6,706 bases of DNA, taken from Deltaproteobacteria bacterium. GTDB taxonomy: Bacteria; Desulfobacterota; Desulfobulbia; Desulfobulbales; UBA5123. The notes under the pieces were generated by a model, which worked only from the letters and a program-made list of their open reading frames with translations, made no database searches and was not told where the DNA came from. Made by a program: the position numbers and the translations under genes. The stretch lies in assembly GCA_021788685.1 (NCBI GenBank), contig JAJYKH010000155.1, positions 1-6,706 of the forward strand. Direction: 5' to 3'. Shown here piece by piece: positions 1-6,099 of the stretch (position 1 is its first letter; each line of letters begins with the position of its first letter).

Positions 1-9
1 AGACTTCCT

Positions 10-38
10 AATATATCCAACTCCAGCCCGGCCGTCAA
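10..38 (-). promoter_or_regulatory. Leftward sigma70-type promoter at the window edge
   Basis: Read on the minus strand, TTGACG (38-33) is followed by a 17-base spacer and TATATT (15-10). Each hexamer matches the sigma70 consensus at five of six positions and the spacing is optimal. Transcription would start near position 3 and run out of the window to the left, so the gene or RNA it serves is not visible. larB also points left but ends at 274, so this promoter implies that whatever lies beyond the edge is a separate unit and not simply a downstream larB operon gene. The call rests on sequence match alone. Confidence 0.6.
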
Positions 39-64
39 TACCCTTTCCCAACCGCCAGGCCCTC

Positions 65-263
65 TCGCCCGTCCCGCAGGACCGGGGCAAACTAAACGAA
101 CTGGCCCCGGGTGTCAACAGAATATTTCAGAGGCCGGGATCATTTTTTTGCCCGTCCCGAAAGGCATACCGGAAATAGCGGATTCTCCATCTCTCTCCCG
201 GGGAGGAGCTTCCGACCTTGCCCCTGCCGCCGGTCTCTGGGTCGATCAGAGCGGGACGGGCGA
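65..263. repeat. 13-bp motif in inverted orientation, with a partial third copy
   Basis: TCGCCCGTCCCGC occurs at 65-77, and its exact reverse complement GCGGGACGGGCGA occurs at 251-263. Extending outward, CCCT precedes both copies in their own orientation with one intervening mismatch, so 17 of 18 positions agree. The ten-base core GCCCGTCCCG is present a third time at 150-159, in the same orientation as the first. All three lie in the 273-bp non-coding stretch downstream of larB. The copies are too far apart to be an obvious terminator. They could be binding sites, remnants of a dispersed repeat, or chance in GC-rich DNA. No function is assigned. Confidence 0.45.
82..110. other. GC-rich hairpin between larB and the leftward promoter
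   Basis: CCGGGGC (82-88) and GCCCCGG (104-110) form a perfect 7-bp stem around a 15-base AT-richer loop. Neither strand has a T-run directly after the stem, so it is not a textbook intrinsic terminator. It lies downstream of larB and upstream of the edge promoter, where a transcription stop would make sense. On the minus strand TTGACA (112-117 region) also lies 17 bases from TAGTTT inside this hairpin, but that -10 match is only three of six. Confidence 0.3.
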
Positions 264-273
264 CAGGGTCCTT

Positions 274-1023
274 TTAAGCACGGTTGATGGCGGCGGCAAG
301 GCACCCGGCTCCGAAGCCGTTGTCGATATTCACCACCGCCACCCCGGGGGCGCAGCTGTTGAGCATGCCGAGCAGCGCGGCCAAGCCGCCGGCCCCCGTG
401 CCGTAGCCGATGCTGGTGGGGAGACCGATCACCGGCTTGTCCACCAGGCCTCCCACCACCGAGGGCAGGGCGCCTTCCATCCCGGCAACCACAATCAGCA
501 CCGAAGCGGCGGCGAGCAGGTCCCGGTGGGCAAACAACCGATGAATCCCGGCCACCCCAACATCATAGAGTGCATCCACCCGGTTGCCGAGGGCGCGGGC
601 GGTGACCAGGGCCTCTTCGGCAATGGGGATGTCCGAGGTACCGGCGGCGATCACCAGGATAGTCCCTCTTCCCTTGTCCGTTTTGGGAGAAGGATTGCCG
701 ACCAGCAGCCGGGCTCGCTCGTGGTATTCGAGCGGGGGGAGCGCCTCACGGACGGCGGCCGCCTTGGCGGCATCCACCCGGGTGGCCATGACCACGTGTC
801 CGTGGGGCAGCATTCTTTCGAGGATGGCGGCGATCTGGGAGGCCGGCTTGTTTTCCCCGTACACCACCTCGGGAAAACCGGTCCGGAGCGGCCGGTGGTG
901 ATCGAGGCAGGCAAAGCCGAGGTCTTCGGCGGGCCAGTGCTTTAGGGCGGCCATGGCTTCCTGGACAGAGCAGCCGCCGCTCTGCACGCTCGCCAGCAGC
1001 TCGCGCAATTTCAAGATATCCAT
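274..1023 (-). CDS. larB: Nickel pincer cofactor biosynthesis protein LarB (NaAD carboxylase/hydrolase)
   Basis: The 249-residue product is a full-length LarB, a member of the PurE/AIR-carboxylase-like family. LarB carboxylates the pyridinium ring of nicotinic acid adenine dinucleotide and hydrolyses it, releasing AMP and pyridinium-3,5-biscarboxylate mononucleotide. This is the first step to the nickel-pincer nucleotide of lactate racemase and related enzymes. Visible signatures are an N-terminal helical segment, GTSDIPIAEEA (128-138), LYDVGVAGIHR (152-162), AGMEGALPSVVGGL (180-193), GLPTSIGYG (200-208) and NSCAPGVAVVNIDNG (222-236). C224 should match the catalytic cysteine reported for the Lactobacillus plantarum enzyme. 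The ATG at 1023-1021 gives the usual N-terminus. No clear Shine-Dalgarno precedes it, and a possible extended -10 sits close by, so the leader may be very short. larC and larE are not in the window, so whether this host makes the cofactor cannot be told. Confidence 0.95.
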   Translation of the reverse strand: MDILKLRELLASVQSGGCSVQEAMAALKHWPAEDLGFACLDHHRPLRTGFPEVVYGENKPASQIAAILERMLPHGHVVMATRVDAAKAAAVREALPPLEYHERARLLVGNPSPKTDKGRGTILVIAAGTSDIPIAEEALVTARALGNRVDALYDVGVAGIHRLFAHRDLLAAASVLIVVAGMEGALPSVVGGLVDKPVIGLPTSIGYGTGAGGLAALLGMLNSCAPGVAVVNIDNGFGAGCLAAAINRA

Positions 1024-1062
1024 TTGATTTCTATTGAAATTTTATCAAAACACCCTTGCAAT
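1023..1062. promoter_or_regulatory. Divergent larB/CDF promoter region with nested dyad symmetry
   Basis: This AT-rich stretch stands out from the GC-rich surroundings and separates two divergent genes. TTTGAT (1023-1028) and ATCAAA (1044-1049) form an inverted repeat, with ATTTC/GAAAT (1027-1031 and 1036-1040) inside it. For the transporter (plus strand), TTGAAA (1034-1039), a 17-base spacer and TGCAAT (1057-1062) make a modest sigma70 candidate. For larB (minus strand), TGATAAAAT (1047-1039) resembles an extended -10, which would give a leader of about nine bases. The dyad overlaps both candidates and could be a shared operator. The regulator is unknown, and the inner and outer arms are not exactly concentric. 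Confidence 0.4.
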
Positions 1063-1090
1063 CATGCCGACCCTGGCTTAGAGTGGTTTC

Positions 1091-2068
1091 ATGAACCCCT
1101 GGTCTCCCCCCAGGAAGGTTGCCCTGATCGCCTTCCTCACCTCCATCCTGCTCCTCGGCGGCAAATTCATCGCCTATTACCTCACCGGCTCAGCCGCGGC
1201 CTTGTCCGATGCCCTGGAGTCGATCATCAACGTGGTCACCGGGGCCTTCATGCTGGTCAGCGTTGCAATCAGCAGCCGGCCGGCCGACGAGAGCCATCCT
1301 TACGGCCACGGGAAGATCGAGGCTTTCTCGGCCGGCCTGGAGGGCGGCCTGATCCTGCTCGCGGCAATGGTCATCCTCGGGGAGGCGGCCCCCCGGTTCC
1401 TCGTGCCGGTACCGCCCCAGCGGTTGGGACTGGGCACCATTCTGCTCTTTGGGGCGGGAATTATCAACCTGATTCTCGGACTCAGCGTCTGCTATTACGG
1501 CCGCCGTCACCGGTCGGAGGCCCTGGAGGCGGATGGCCGCCACCTCCTGACCGACTTTTACACCAGCGCCGGCGTGGTGCTCGGGCTCCTGGGGGTCCGC
1601 TCGACCGGCTGGCTGTGGCTCGATCCCCTGGTGGCCTGTCTGGTGGCTATCCAGATCCTGGTCCCGGGGACGAAGCTGGTGCGCAATGCCGTCCGCAACC
1701 TGATGAACGAGGCCGATCCGCAAATCCTGCAGCGGGTGGTGGACGCGCTCGCCAACATGGAGAGTCCGGTTTGGCTCTGCCCCCATGATCTCCGCGTTAT
1801 CCGCTCCGGCAACTACCACCACATCGACCTCCACATCACCCTTCCTCATTACTGGCGGTTGGGCCAGGCGCACGCGGTGGAAAAAGAGATTGCCGCCAAG
1901 CTGCTCGCTACCGTGGGCACGGCGGGCGACGTCATGATCCACCTCGACCCTTGTGATTCGGCCTGCTGCCGCAGCTGCCGGCTCGAGTCCTGCCCGGAAC
2001 GGCAGGCCCCCTTTGCCGGCAGCGAGCCGTTGCGGATGGAAAACATCATCGGGCCGGACCCGCGATAG
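1091..2068 (+). CDS. Cation diffusion facilitator (CDF) family metal exporter with Cys-rich C-terminus
   Basis: This 325-residue inner-membrane protein is a proton-coupled divalent-metal exporter of the CDF family. About six hydrophobic segments lie roughly at 10-31, 34-58, 83-103, 115-136, 156-170 and 175-193, followed by a cytoplasmic ZT-dimer-type domain (about 205-287). The family loop RPADESHPYGHGK is at 63-75. In TM5 the metal-site pair is H151 and D155 (HLLTD). In TM2 the aligned pair is E43 and N47 (ESIIN) instead of the usual H/D-xxx-D. I recall a CDF clade with this ExxxN pattern, so it is probably not a mutation. The tail holds C288, C292, C293, C296 and C301, a possible extra metal site. 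ATG 1091 is the first start after an in-frame TAG at 1079. The upstream GAG is weak. The substrate (Zn, Fe, Co, Ni or Mn) cannot be assigned; divergence from larB is only a hint toward nickel. Confidence 0.9.
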   Translation: MNPWSPPRKVALIAFLTSILLLGGKFIAYYLTGSAAALSDALESIINVVTGAFMLVSVAISSRPADESHPYGHGKIEAFSAGLEGGLILLAAMVILGEAAPRFLVPVPPQRLGLGTILLFGAGIINLILGLSVCYYGRRHRSEALEADGRHLLTDFYTSAGVVLGLLGVRSTGWLWLDPLVACLVAIQILVPGTKLVRNAVRNLMNEADPQILQRVVDALANMESPVWLCPHDLRVIRSGNYHHIDLHITLPHYWRLGQAHAVEKEIAAKLLATVGTAGDVMIHLDPCDSACCRSCRLESCPERQAPFAGSEPLRMENIIGPDPR

Positions 2069-2149
2069 CAGTTGCCGCCGGGGGCGGTTTCATGTACGTT
2101 CAACCTCTTCGGCCTTGTCCGTCCGAGAAATTCTTCTTTCCGCTTCCCT

Positions 2150-3052
2150 ATGACCATCAGCCACCGCCCCCGGAAGAGCTGGCTCAAAATAACCATCGAA
2201 GCCCCTATGAAGCTTGCAGAGGAGGTGGCCGGCATCCTGGCATCCTTGAGTGGCACCGGCGCGGAAACCATCCCGGTCCCTTCGGGAGGCGAGCTGGTCG
2301 TCGCCTACCTGGCTGATGACGGGGAAATCCAAGTCAAACGCGCCCTTTTGGAAGAGTATCTGCAAAACCTGACCGACGCCGCCGGCCAACCGTTGCCGGT
2401 GCAAACCGAACGGCTGCTGGAGGAAGATTGGGGCCAGAGCTGGAAGACCCATTTCAAGCCGGCGCGGCTCACTTCCCGGCTGGCGATCACGCCGAGTTGG
2501 GAAACGTATGTGCCGCAGGGGGAGGAAGCGGTGATCGAGCTCGATCCCGGTATGGCCTTTGGCACCGGCCTGCACGCCAGCACCCGCCTCGCCTTGGAAT
2601 TGATTGACGAAACACTGGCCTCTCCGAGGAACGGACCCATCCGAGCTCTTGACGTGGGCACCGGCACCGGCATTCTCGCCATGGCCTGCGCCCTCCTCGG
2701 CGCCAGCCGGGTGGTGGCCATCGACAACGATCCGGACGCAGTCCATGCCGCCGCCGAGAACGTGCGCCGGAACCACCTCGAATCGAGCATCGAGGTGAGC
2801 GGCCGCGACCTGCGGGAGGTGGCCGGCCCCTTCGAGCTGGTCGTCGCCAACATCATCCACGACACCCTGGTCGAGCTTGCCCCGGTCCTGCGCGGGCTGG
2901 TGGCGCCCGGCGGCGCGCTCATCCTGGCCGGCATCCTCCAAGGGGAGCAGGAGGCGAGCATCATCGCCACCTACCGGGTCCTCGGCCTCGAATCGCATCG
3001 CATTCTCCACCGGGAGGAGTGGACGGCGCTCCGCTTCACTGCCCCCTTTTGA
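2150..3052 (+). CDS. prmA: Ribosomal protein L11 methyltransferase PrmA
   Basis: PrmA is a cytoplasmic SAM-dependent enzyme that trimethylates ribosomal protein L11. The 300-residue product matches the family's usual size (about 290-300). The N-terminal substrate-recognition domain begins KSWLKITIEAP (9-19). The linker and catalytic domain show EEDWGQSWKTHFKP (91-104), LDPGMAFGTGLHASTRL (131-147), the SAM-binding motif I LDVGTGTGILAMA (167-179), the acidic strand end VVAIDNDP (188-195) and VVANIIHDTLVELAP (231-245). The frame stays open to a TTG at 2072, but PrmA proteins start just before the (S)WLxI strand, so ATG 2150 is preferred. Its Shine-Dalgarno is weak. It ends 5 bp before rsmE, which suggests co-transcription and perhaps translational coupling. 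An 81-bp gap separates it from the transporter gene upstream. Confidence 0.95.
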   Translation: MTISHRPRKSWLKITIEAPMKLAEEVAGILASLSGTGAETIPVPSGGELVVAYLADDGEIQVKRALLEEYLQNLTDAAGQPLPVQTERLLEEDWGQSWKTHFKPARLTSRLAITPSWETYVPQGEEAVIELDPGMAFGTGLHASTRLALELIDETLASPRNGPIRALDVGTGTGILAMACALLGASRVVAIDNDPDAVHAAAENVRRNHLESSIEVSGRDLREVAGPFELVVANIIHDTLVELAPVLRGLVAPGGALILAGILQGEQEASIIATYRVLGLESHRILHREEWTALRFTAPF

Positions 3053-3057
3053 GCAAC

Positions 3058-3786
3058 ATGCATCAATTCTTCATCGAGCCCGAGGCCGTCCGCGGGGACA
3101 CGGTCCTGATCACCGGTGCCGAGGCGCACCATCTGCGGACGGTGCTCCGGTTGGCCGCCGGCGACCGGGTCCGCCTTTTCGACGGCACCGGCCGCATTTT
3201 GGAAGCGGTCGTCACCCGGGTGAGCAAAGGCGAAACCGAGACCCGGATCGTGGCCTGCACGACCGCCGAGCCGCCGCCGGTCCAGGTCCACATCGGCCAG
3301 GCCCAGCTCAAGGGCAAGAAGATGGACCTCCTGGTCCAAAAGGCAAACGAGCTGGGCATCCAAACCCTGATGCCGTTCGTCTCCGCCCGCTGCGAGGTGC
3401 GGACCGGCAACCCGGAACGCCAGGAACGCTGGGAGCGGATCGTCTTCGAGTCGTGCAAGCAGTGCGGCCGGGCGGTGCCCATGGCCTGCCCGCCTGAAAC
3501 CGATTTTGCCGGAATGCTGGCCGCCGGCTGCGAATTCGACCTGAAGCTGATCTTCTGGGAAGAGGAGCGGCAGCGTTCCCTCGGCCCCCTCCTCGCGCCG
3601 ATGGCGCCCGTGCACACCGCAATGGCCCTCATCGGCCCGGAAGGGGGCTTCACCGAAGAGGAAGTAACCCAGGCGACCGCCGCCGGCTTCCTCCCGGTCT
3701 CCATAGGCCGGCGCATCCTGCGGGCCGAAACCGCCAGCCTTGCGGCCATGGCCATTCTCCAGCACCGCTTTGGCAACCTCGATTGA
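3058..3786 (+). CDS. rsmE: 16S rRNA (uracil-1498-N3)-methyltransferase RsmE
   Basis: RsmE is a SPOUT-class (trefoil-knot) methyltransferase that makes m3U1498 in helix 44 of 16S rRNA. The 242-residue length equals the family norm. The N-terminal PUA-like domain shows HHLRTVLRLAAGDRVRLFDG (24-43). The knotted SAM domain shows KGKKMDLLVQKANELGI (85-101), ESCKQCGR (131-138; EQSGR-like in other members), LIGPEGGFTEEE (191-202) and SIGRRILRAETASLAA (215-230). An upstream GTG at 3019 is in frame and has GGAGGA directly abutting it, but it would add 13 atypical residues overlapping prmA. The MHQFF start at 3058 fits the family. Only a weak GAG precedes this ATG, so ribosomes may arrive by coupling from prmA, which stops 5 bp upstream. 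Confidence 0.95.
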   Translation: MHQFFIEPEAVRGDTVLITGAEAHHLRTVLRLAAGDRVRLFDGTGRILEAVVTRVSKGETETRIVACTTAEPPPVQVHIGQAQLKGKKMDLLVQKANELGIQTLMPFVSARCEVRTGNPERQERWERIVFESCKQCGRAVPMACPPETDFAGMLAAGCEFDLKLIFWEEERQRSLGPLLAPMAPVHTAMALIGPEGGFTEEEVTQATAAGFLPVSIGRRILRAETASLAAMAILQHRFGNLD

Positions 3787-3791
3787 AATTG

Positions 3792-3801
3792 GAAACGTTT
3801 C
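3792..3801. promoter_or_regulatory. GAAACGTTTC palindrome in the rsmE-dtd gap
   Basis: A perfect 10-bp palindrome, GAAACGTTTC, lies 6 bp after the rsmE stop and about 50 bp before dtd. The central AACGTT resembles the core of LacI/GalR-family operators. The rest of the gap is AT-rich, with TGTAAAAA occurring twice (around 3816-3834), but I see no convincing -35/-10 pair. Palindromes of this length occur by chance a few times in a window this size, so confidence is low. Confidence 0.2.
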
Positions 3802-3853
3802 GCAGCCGGCGGAATTTGTAAAAATCCTGTAAAAAAACACCATTGGAGAAAGC

Positions 3854-4303
3854 ATGCGGGCGGTGGTGCAACTGGTCAGCCGGGCTTCAGTCACGGTGGA
3901 CTCCGTTGTGGTCGGCAGCATCGGACCCGGTTTGGCGGTTCTCCTGGGGGTCCACCGGGAGGATGCCGAGACGGACGCCCTCCAGCTTGCGGAAAAAATC
4001 GCGAACCTCCGCATCTTCCCGGACGAGCGGGGGCTGATGAACCGCTCTCTCCTGGAGCAGGAGGGCGAGCTGCTGGTGATTTCCCAATTCACCCTGTTCG
4101 GCGACTGCCGGAAAGGGAGGCGGCCCTCCTTCTCCCAGGCGGCCCCGTCGGAGCCGGCCCGGGCGCTCTACGAGCGGTTCTGCCGGGCAGCCGCCGACCT
4201 GGGCGTCCGGGTGGCGACCGGCCAGTTCCAGGCCATGATGGAGGTTTCCCTCACCAACAACGGTCCGGTCACCCTTCTTCTCGATTCCGGCAAGTTGTTC
4301 TGA
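3854..4303 (+). CDS. dtd: D-aminoacyl-tRNA deacylase (DTD)
   Basis: DTD is a homodimeric proofreading enzyme that hydrolyses D-amino acids (and glycine mischarged on tRNA-Ala) from tRNA, protecting translation. The 149-residue product is full length for the family. It starts MRAVVQLVSRASVTVD. The two defining motifs are SQFTL (77-81) and NNGPVT (135-140), whose Gly-Pro forms the cross-subunit gate that excludes L-amino acids. The segment GDCRKGRRPSF (83-93) is also typical. The start is well supported by GGAGA at 3845-3849, four bases before ATG. The 67-bp gap after rsmE could hold its own promoter, or it may be the last gene of a prmA-rsmE-dtd unit; all three genes serve translation quality. 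Confidence 0.96.
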   Translation: MRAVVQLVSRASVTVDSVVVGSIGPGLAVLLGVHREDAETDALQLAEKIANLRIFPDERGLMNRSLLEQEGELLVISQFTLFGDCRKGRRPSFSQAAPSEPARALYERFCRAAADLGVRVATGQFQAMMEVSLTNNGPVTLLLDSGKLF

Positions 4304-4375
4304 CTCTTGGCCTTCTTTCAAAAAGCCTCACTTCGTCTTGATTTTGCTTGCATCCGCCGACAGTGCTTTTTAAGC

Positions 4376-4402
4376 TAAATAGTTACCTTGACAGATCGAT
4401 TT
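4376..4402 (+). promoter_or_regulatory. Possible FliA (sigma28)-type promoter before the PilZ gene
   Basis: TAAA at 4376-4379 is followed after 17 bases by CGAT at 4397-4400. That is the spacing of the conserved cores in the flagellar consensus TAAAGTTT-N11-GCCGATAA. The flanking positions match poorly. A perfect sigma70 -35 hexamer, TTGACA (4388-4393), overlaps it, but I find no matching -10 at 16-18 bases. Either reading would place the start site upstream of GAGGAAC (4412-4418). A flagellar promoter would suit a YcgR-like PilZ protein, but this is inference from weak matches. Confidence 0.3.
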
Positions 4403-4436
4403 TCTTTCCGAGAGGAACTATCGGCGGTGCGGGAGC

Positions 4437-5147
4437 ATGCGAGAACCTCTTTTCACGAATACCCAGCATATCACCCAAGAGCTGGCTGCCCTGCTCAAGA
4501 GCAAGATTTCGCTTAATTTTTATCAGCAGAACAACTCCGTGCAGCCGGTGCTCGTCAGGGGCATCGACCTCAAGCACGAGCCGCCCCTGGTGGTACTCCT
4601 CAAGAAAAACGGCTTTCGGGCCGAAGAGGGCGGCTGCTGCCTGCTCTACCGCACCGAAGCCCAGATTCCGCGCGGGTTCAACGGCACGATCATCAAGCAG
4701 TCGGAGCACCACCTGGGGATCCCTCTGCCGGAAGAGATCTTCCAGATTCAGCGCCGCAAGTGCGGCCGCTACAGCACACCGCCCCCATCAAAGGTCGTCT
4801 TCACCCTGAAGGATGCCCAGCGCCTGCACAACGGCCGGGTGGTGGACATTTCCTGCGAGGGCGCCAAGCTGGCCGGACTTTTCCCTCCCAAGCTGGAAAA
4901 GGACCTGGTCATCGGCCCGCTTTCTTTCTCCCTGCACCGGCAGTTCGCCAAAAACGAGATCACCCATTTCAACGCCGCCGAGGCGGTCATCGCCTGGACG
5001 GCGCGGGACGGCGACAAAATTCTGGAAATGGGCCTCCGGCTGCACCTCGCCCCTGCGGAGCGGGACAAGCTGGAGCAGTACATCGAAATGCGCAGCCTGG
5101 AGGAAGCGGCGCTTCCGCCCACCCGCAACGGGGCTGCCAAAGGGTGA
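4437..5147 (+). CDS. YcgR-like PilZ-domain protein, probable c-di-GMP receptor
   Basis: The 236-residue soluble protein has an N-terminal beta-rich domain (about 20-100, YcgR-N/PilZN-like by position and style) and a C-terminal PilZ domain (about 103-210). The c-di-GMP-binding signatures are intact: R107-xxx-R111 in QRRKCGR, and D137-x-S139-xx-G142 in VDISCEGAKL. No signal peptide or membrane segment is seen. Proteins of this build sense cyclic di-GMP and commonly tune flagellar motility, adhesion or exopolysaccharide; the specific output here is unknown. A stop codon at 4389 limits upstream extension, and ATG 4437 is the first standard start. GGGAG (4431-4435) sits only one base before it and GAGG (4412-4415) is 21 bases away, so initiation may be inefficient or the start may be misjudged. 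The gene sits between dtd and hypB, with 133 and 94 bp of spacer, so its link to either neighbour is unclear. Confidence 0.85.
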   Translation: MREPLFTNTQHITQELAALLKSKISLNFYQQNNSVQPVLVRGIDLKHEPPLVVLLKKNGFRAEEGGCCLLYRTEAQIPRGFNGTIIKQSEHHLGIPLPEEIFQIQRRKCGRYSTPPPSKVVFTLKDAQRLHNGRVVDISCEGAKLAGLFPPKLEKDLVIGPLSFSLHRQFAKNEITHFNAAEAVIAWTARDGDKILEMGLRLHLAPAERDKLEQYIEMRSLEEAALPPTRNGAAKG

Positions 5148-5202
5148 CGGTCTCGCCGGAGTGCCCTGCTGGCTTTCGCCGATACACCCTGACGTACCCT
5201 GC

Positions 5203-5227
5203 GGCCCCACGCTGATGCGAGGGGGCC
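5203..5227 (+). promoter_or_regulatory. Hairpin just upstream of the hypB ribosome binding site
   Basis: GGCCCC (5203-5208) pairs with GGGGCC (5222-5227) around a 13-base loop. The stem ends three bases before the hypB Shine-Dalgarno GAGGA (5231-5235). No T-run follows, so it is not a terminator of the PilZ gene. It could affect hypB translation or transcript stability, or be chance in GC-rich sequence. Confidence 0.25.
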
Positions 5228-5241
5228 AGCGAGGATGGTCC

Positions 5242-5892
<651 letters not shown>

Positions 5893-5941
5893 CCTCGACT
5901 GGGGCGTTCCGTTTCCGGCCTGGGCGGCTCAAATGACAATC

Positions 5942-6088
5942 TCGCAAAAAGTCCAATTCTGCCCCTGGACGGCTAAGCACAAAAGCTCGATACACAAGGC
6001 GCGGAGGTGCCGCGGAAGCGGCGGCGTACAGAAGTTACGTCGAGCATTTCGCGACCCGCCGAAACGCCGTAGATCGGACTTTTTGCGA
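5942..6088. repeat. 147-bp nested-palindrome element (MITE/REP-like) between hypB and hypF
   Basis: The ends are a perfect 13-bp inverted repeat, TCGCAAAAAGTCC (5942-5954) and GGACTTTTTGCGA (6076-6088). Inside, GCTCGA (5985-5990) pairs with TCGAGC (6040-6045), and GCCGC (6009-6013) pairs with GCGGC (6018-6022) around a GGAA loop. All three share a dyad centre at about 6015, so the transcript could fold into one long hairpin with internal loops. There is no plausible ORF or transposase inside. Such structure is typical of non-autonomous dispersed repeats, and I recall similar TTTTTGCGA-ended repeats in Geobacter-type genomes. No target-site duplication is evident. It occupies most of the hypB-hypF gap and ends 11 bp before the hypF ATG. 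Confidence 0.7.
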
Positions 6089-6099
6089 CCCCATCATTC

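Noticed and set aside
148..945. 265-codon plus-strand open frame over larB
   Set aside because: It is antisense to a clear LarB, begins with TTG and has low-complexity Gly/His-rich composition typical of shadow frames in GC-rich genes.
1064..1081. Tiny ORF (ATG to TAG, five codons) before the CDF gene
   Set aside because: It is trivially short, has no ribosome binding site and no features of an attenuator leader.
1024..1788. 254-codon plus-strand frame overlapping the CDF gene start
   Set aside because: The Pro/Arg/Gly-rich product with no hydrophobic segments is an out-of-frame reading of the transporter gene.
2075..2090. Possible terminator after the CDF gene (CCGCC/GGCGG stem then TTT)
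   Set aside because: The stem is five pairs with a three-base loop and the T-run is only three bases, too weak to call.
2971..4092. 373-codon minus-strand open frame across rsmE and dtd
   Set aside because: It crosses two well-supported genes on the opposite strand and shows no recognisable family motifs.
4305..4325. Possible sigma54 promoter after dtd (TTGGC...)
   Set aside because: The GG and GC elements are not at the required spacing.
4306..4328. Possible intrinsic terminator after dtd (GGC...AAAAAGCC)
   Set aside because: Pairing is interrupted by mismatches and no T-run follows.
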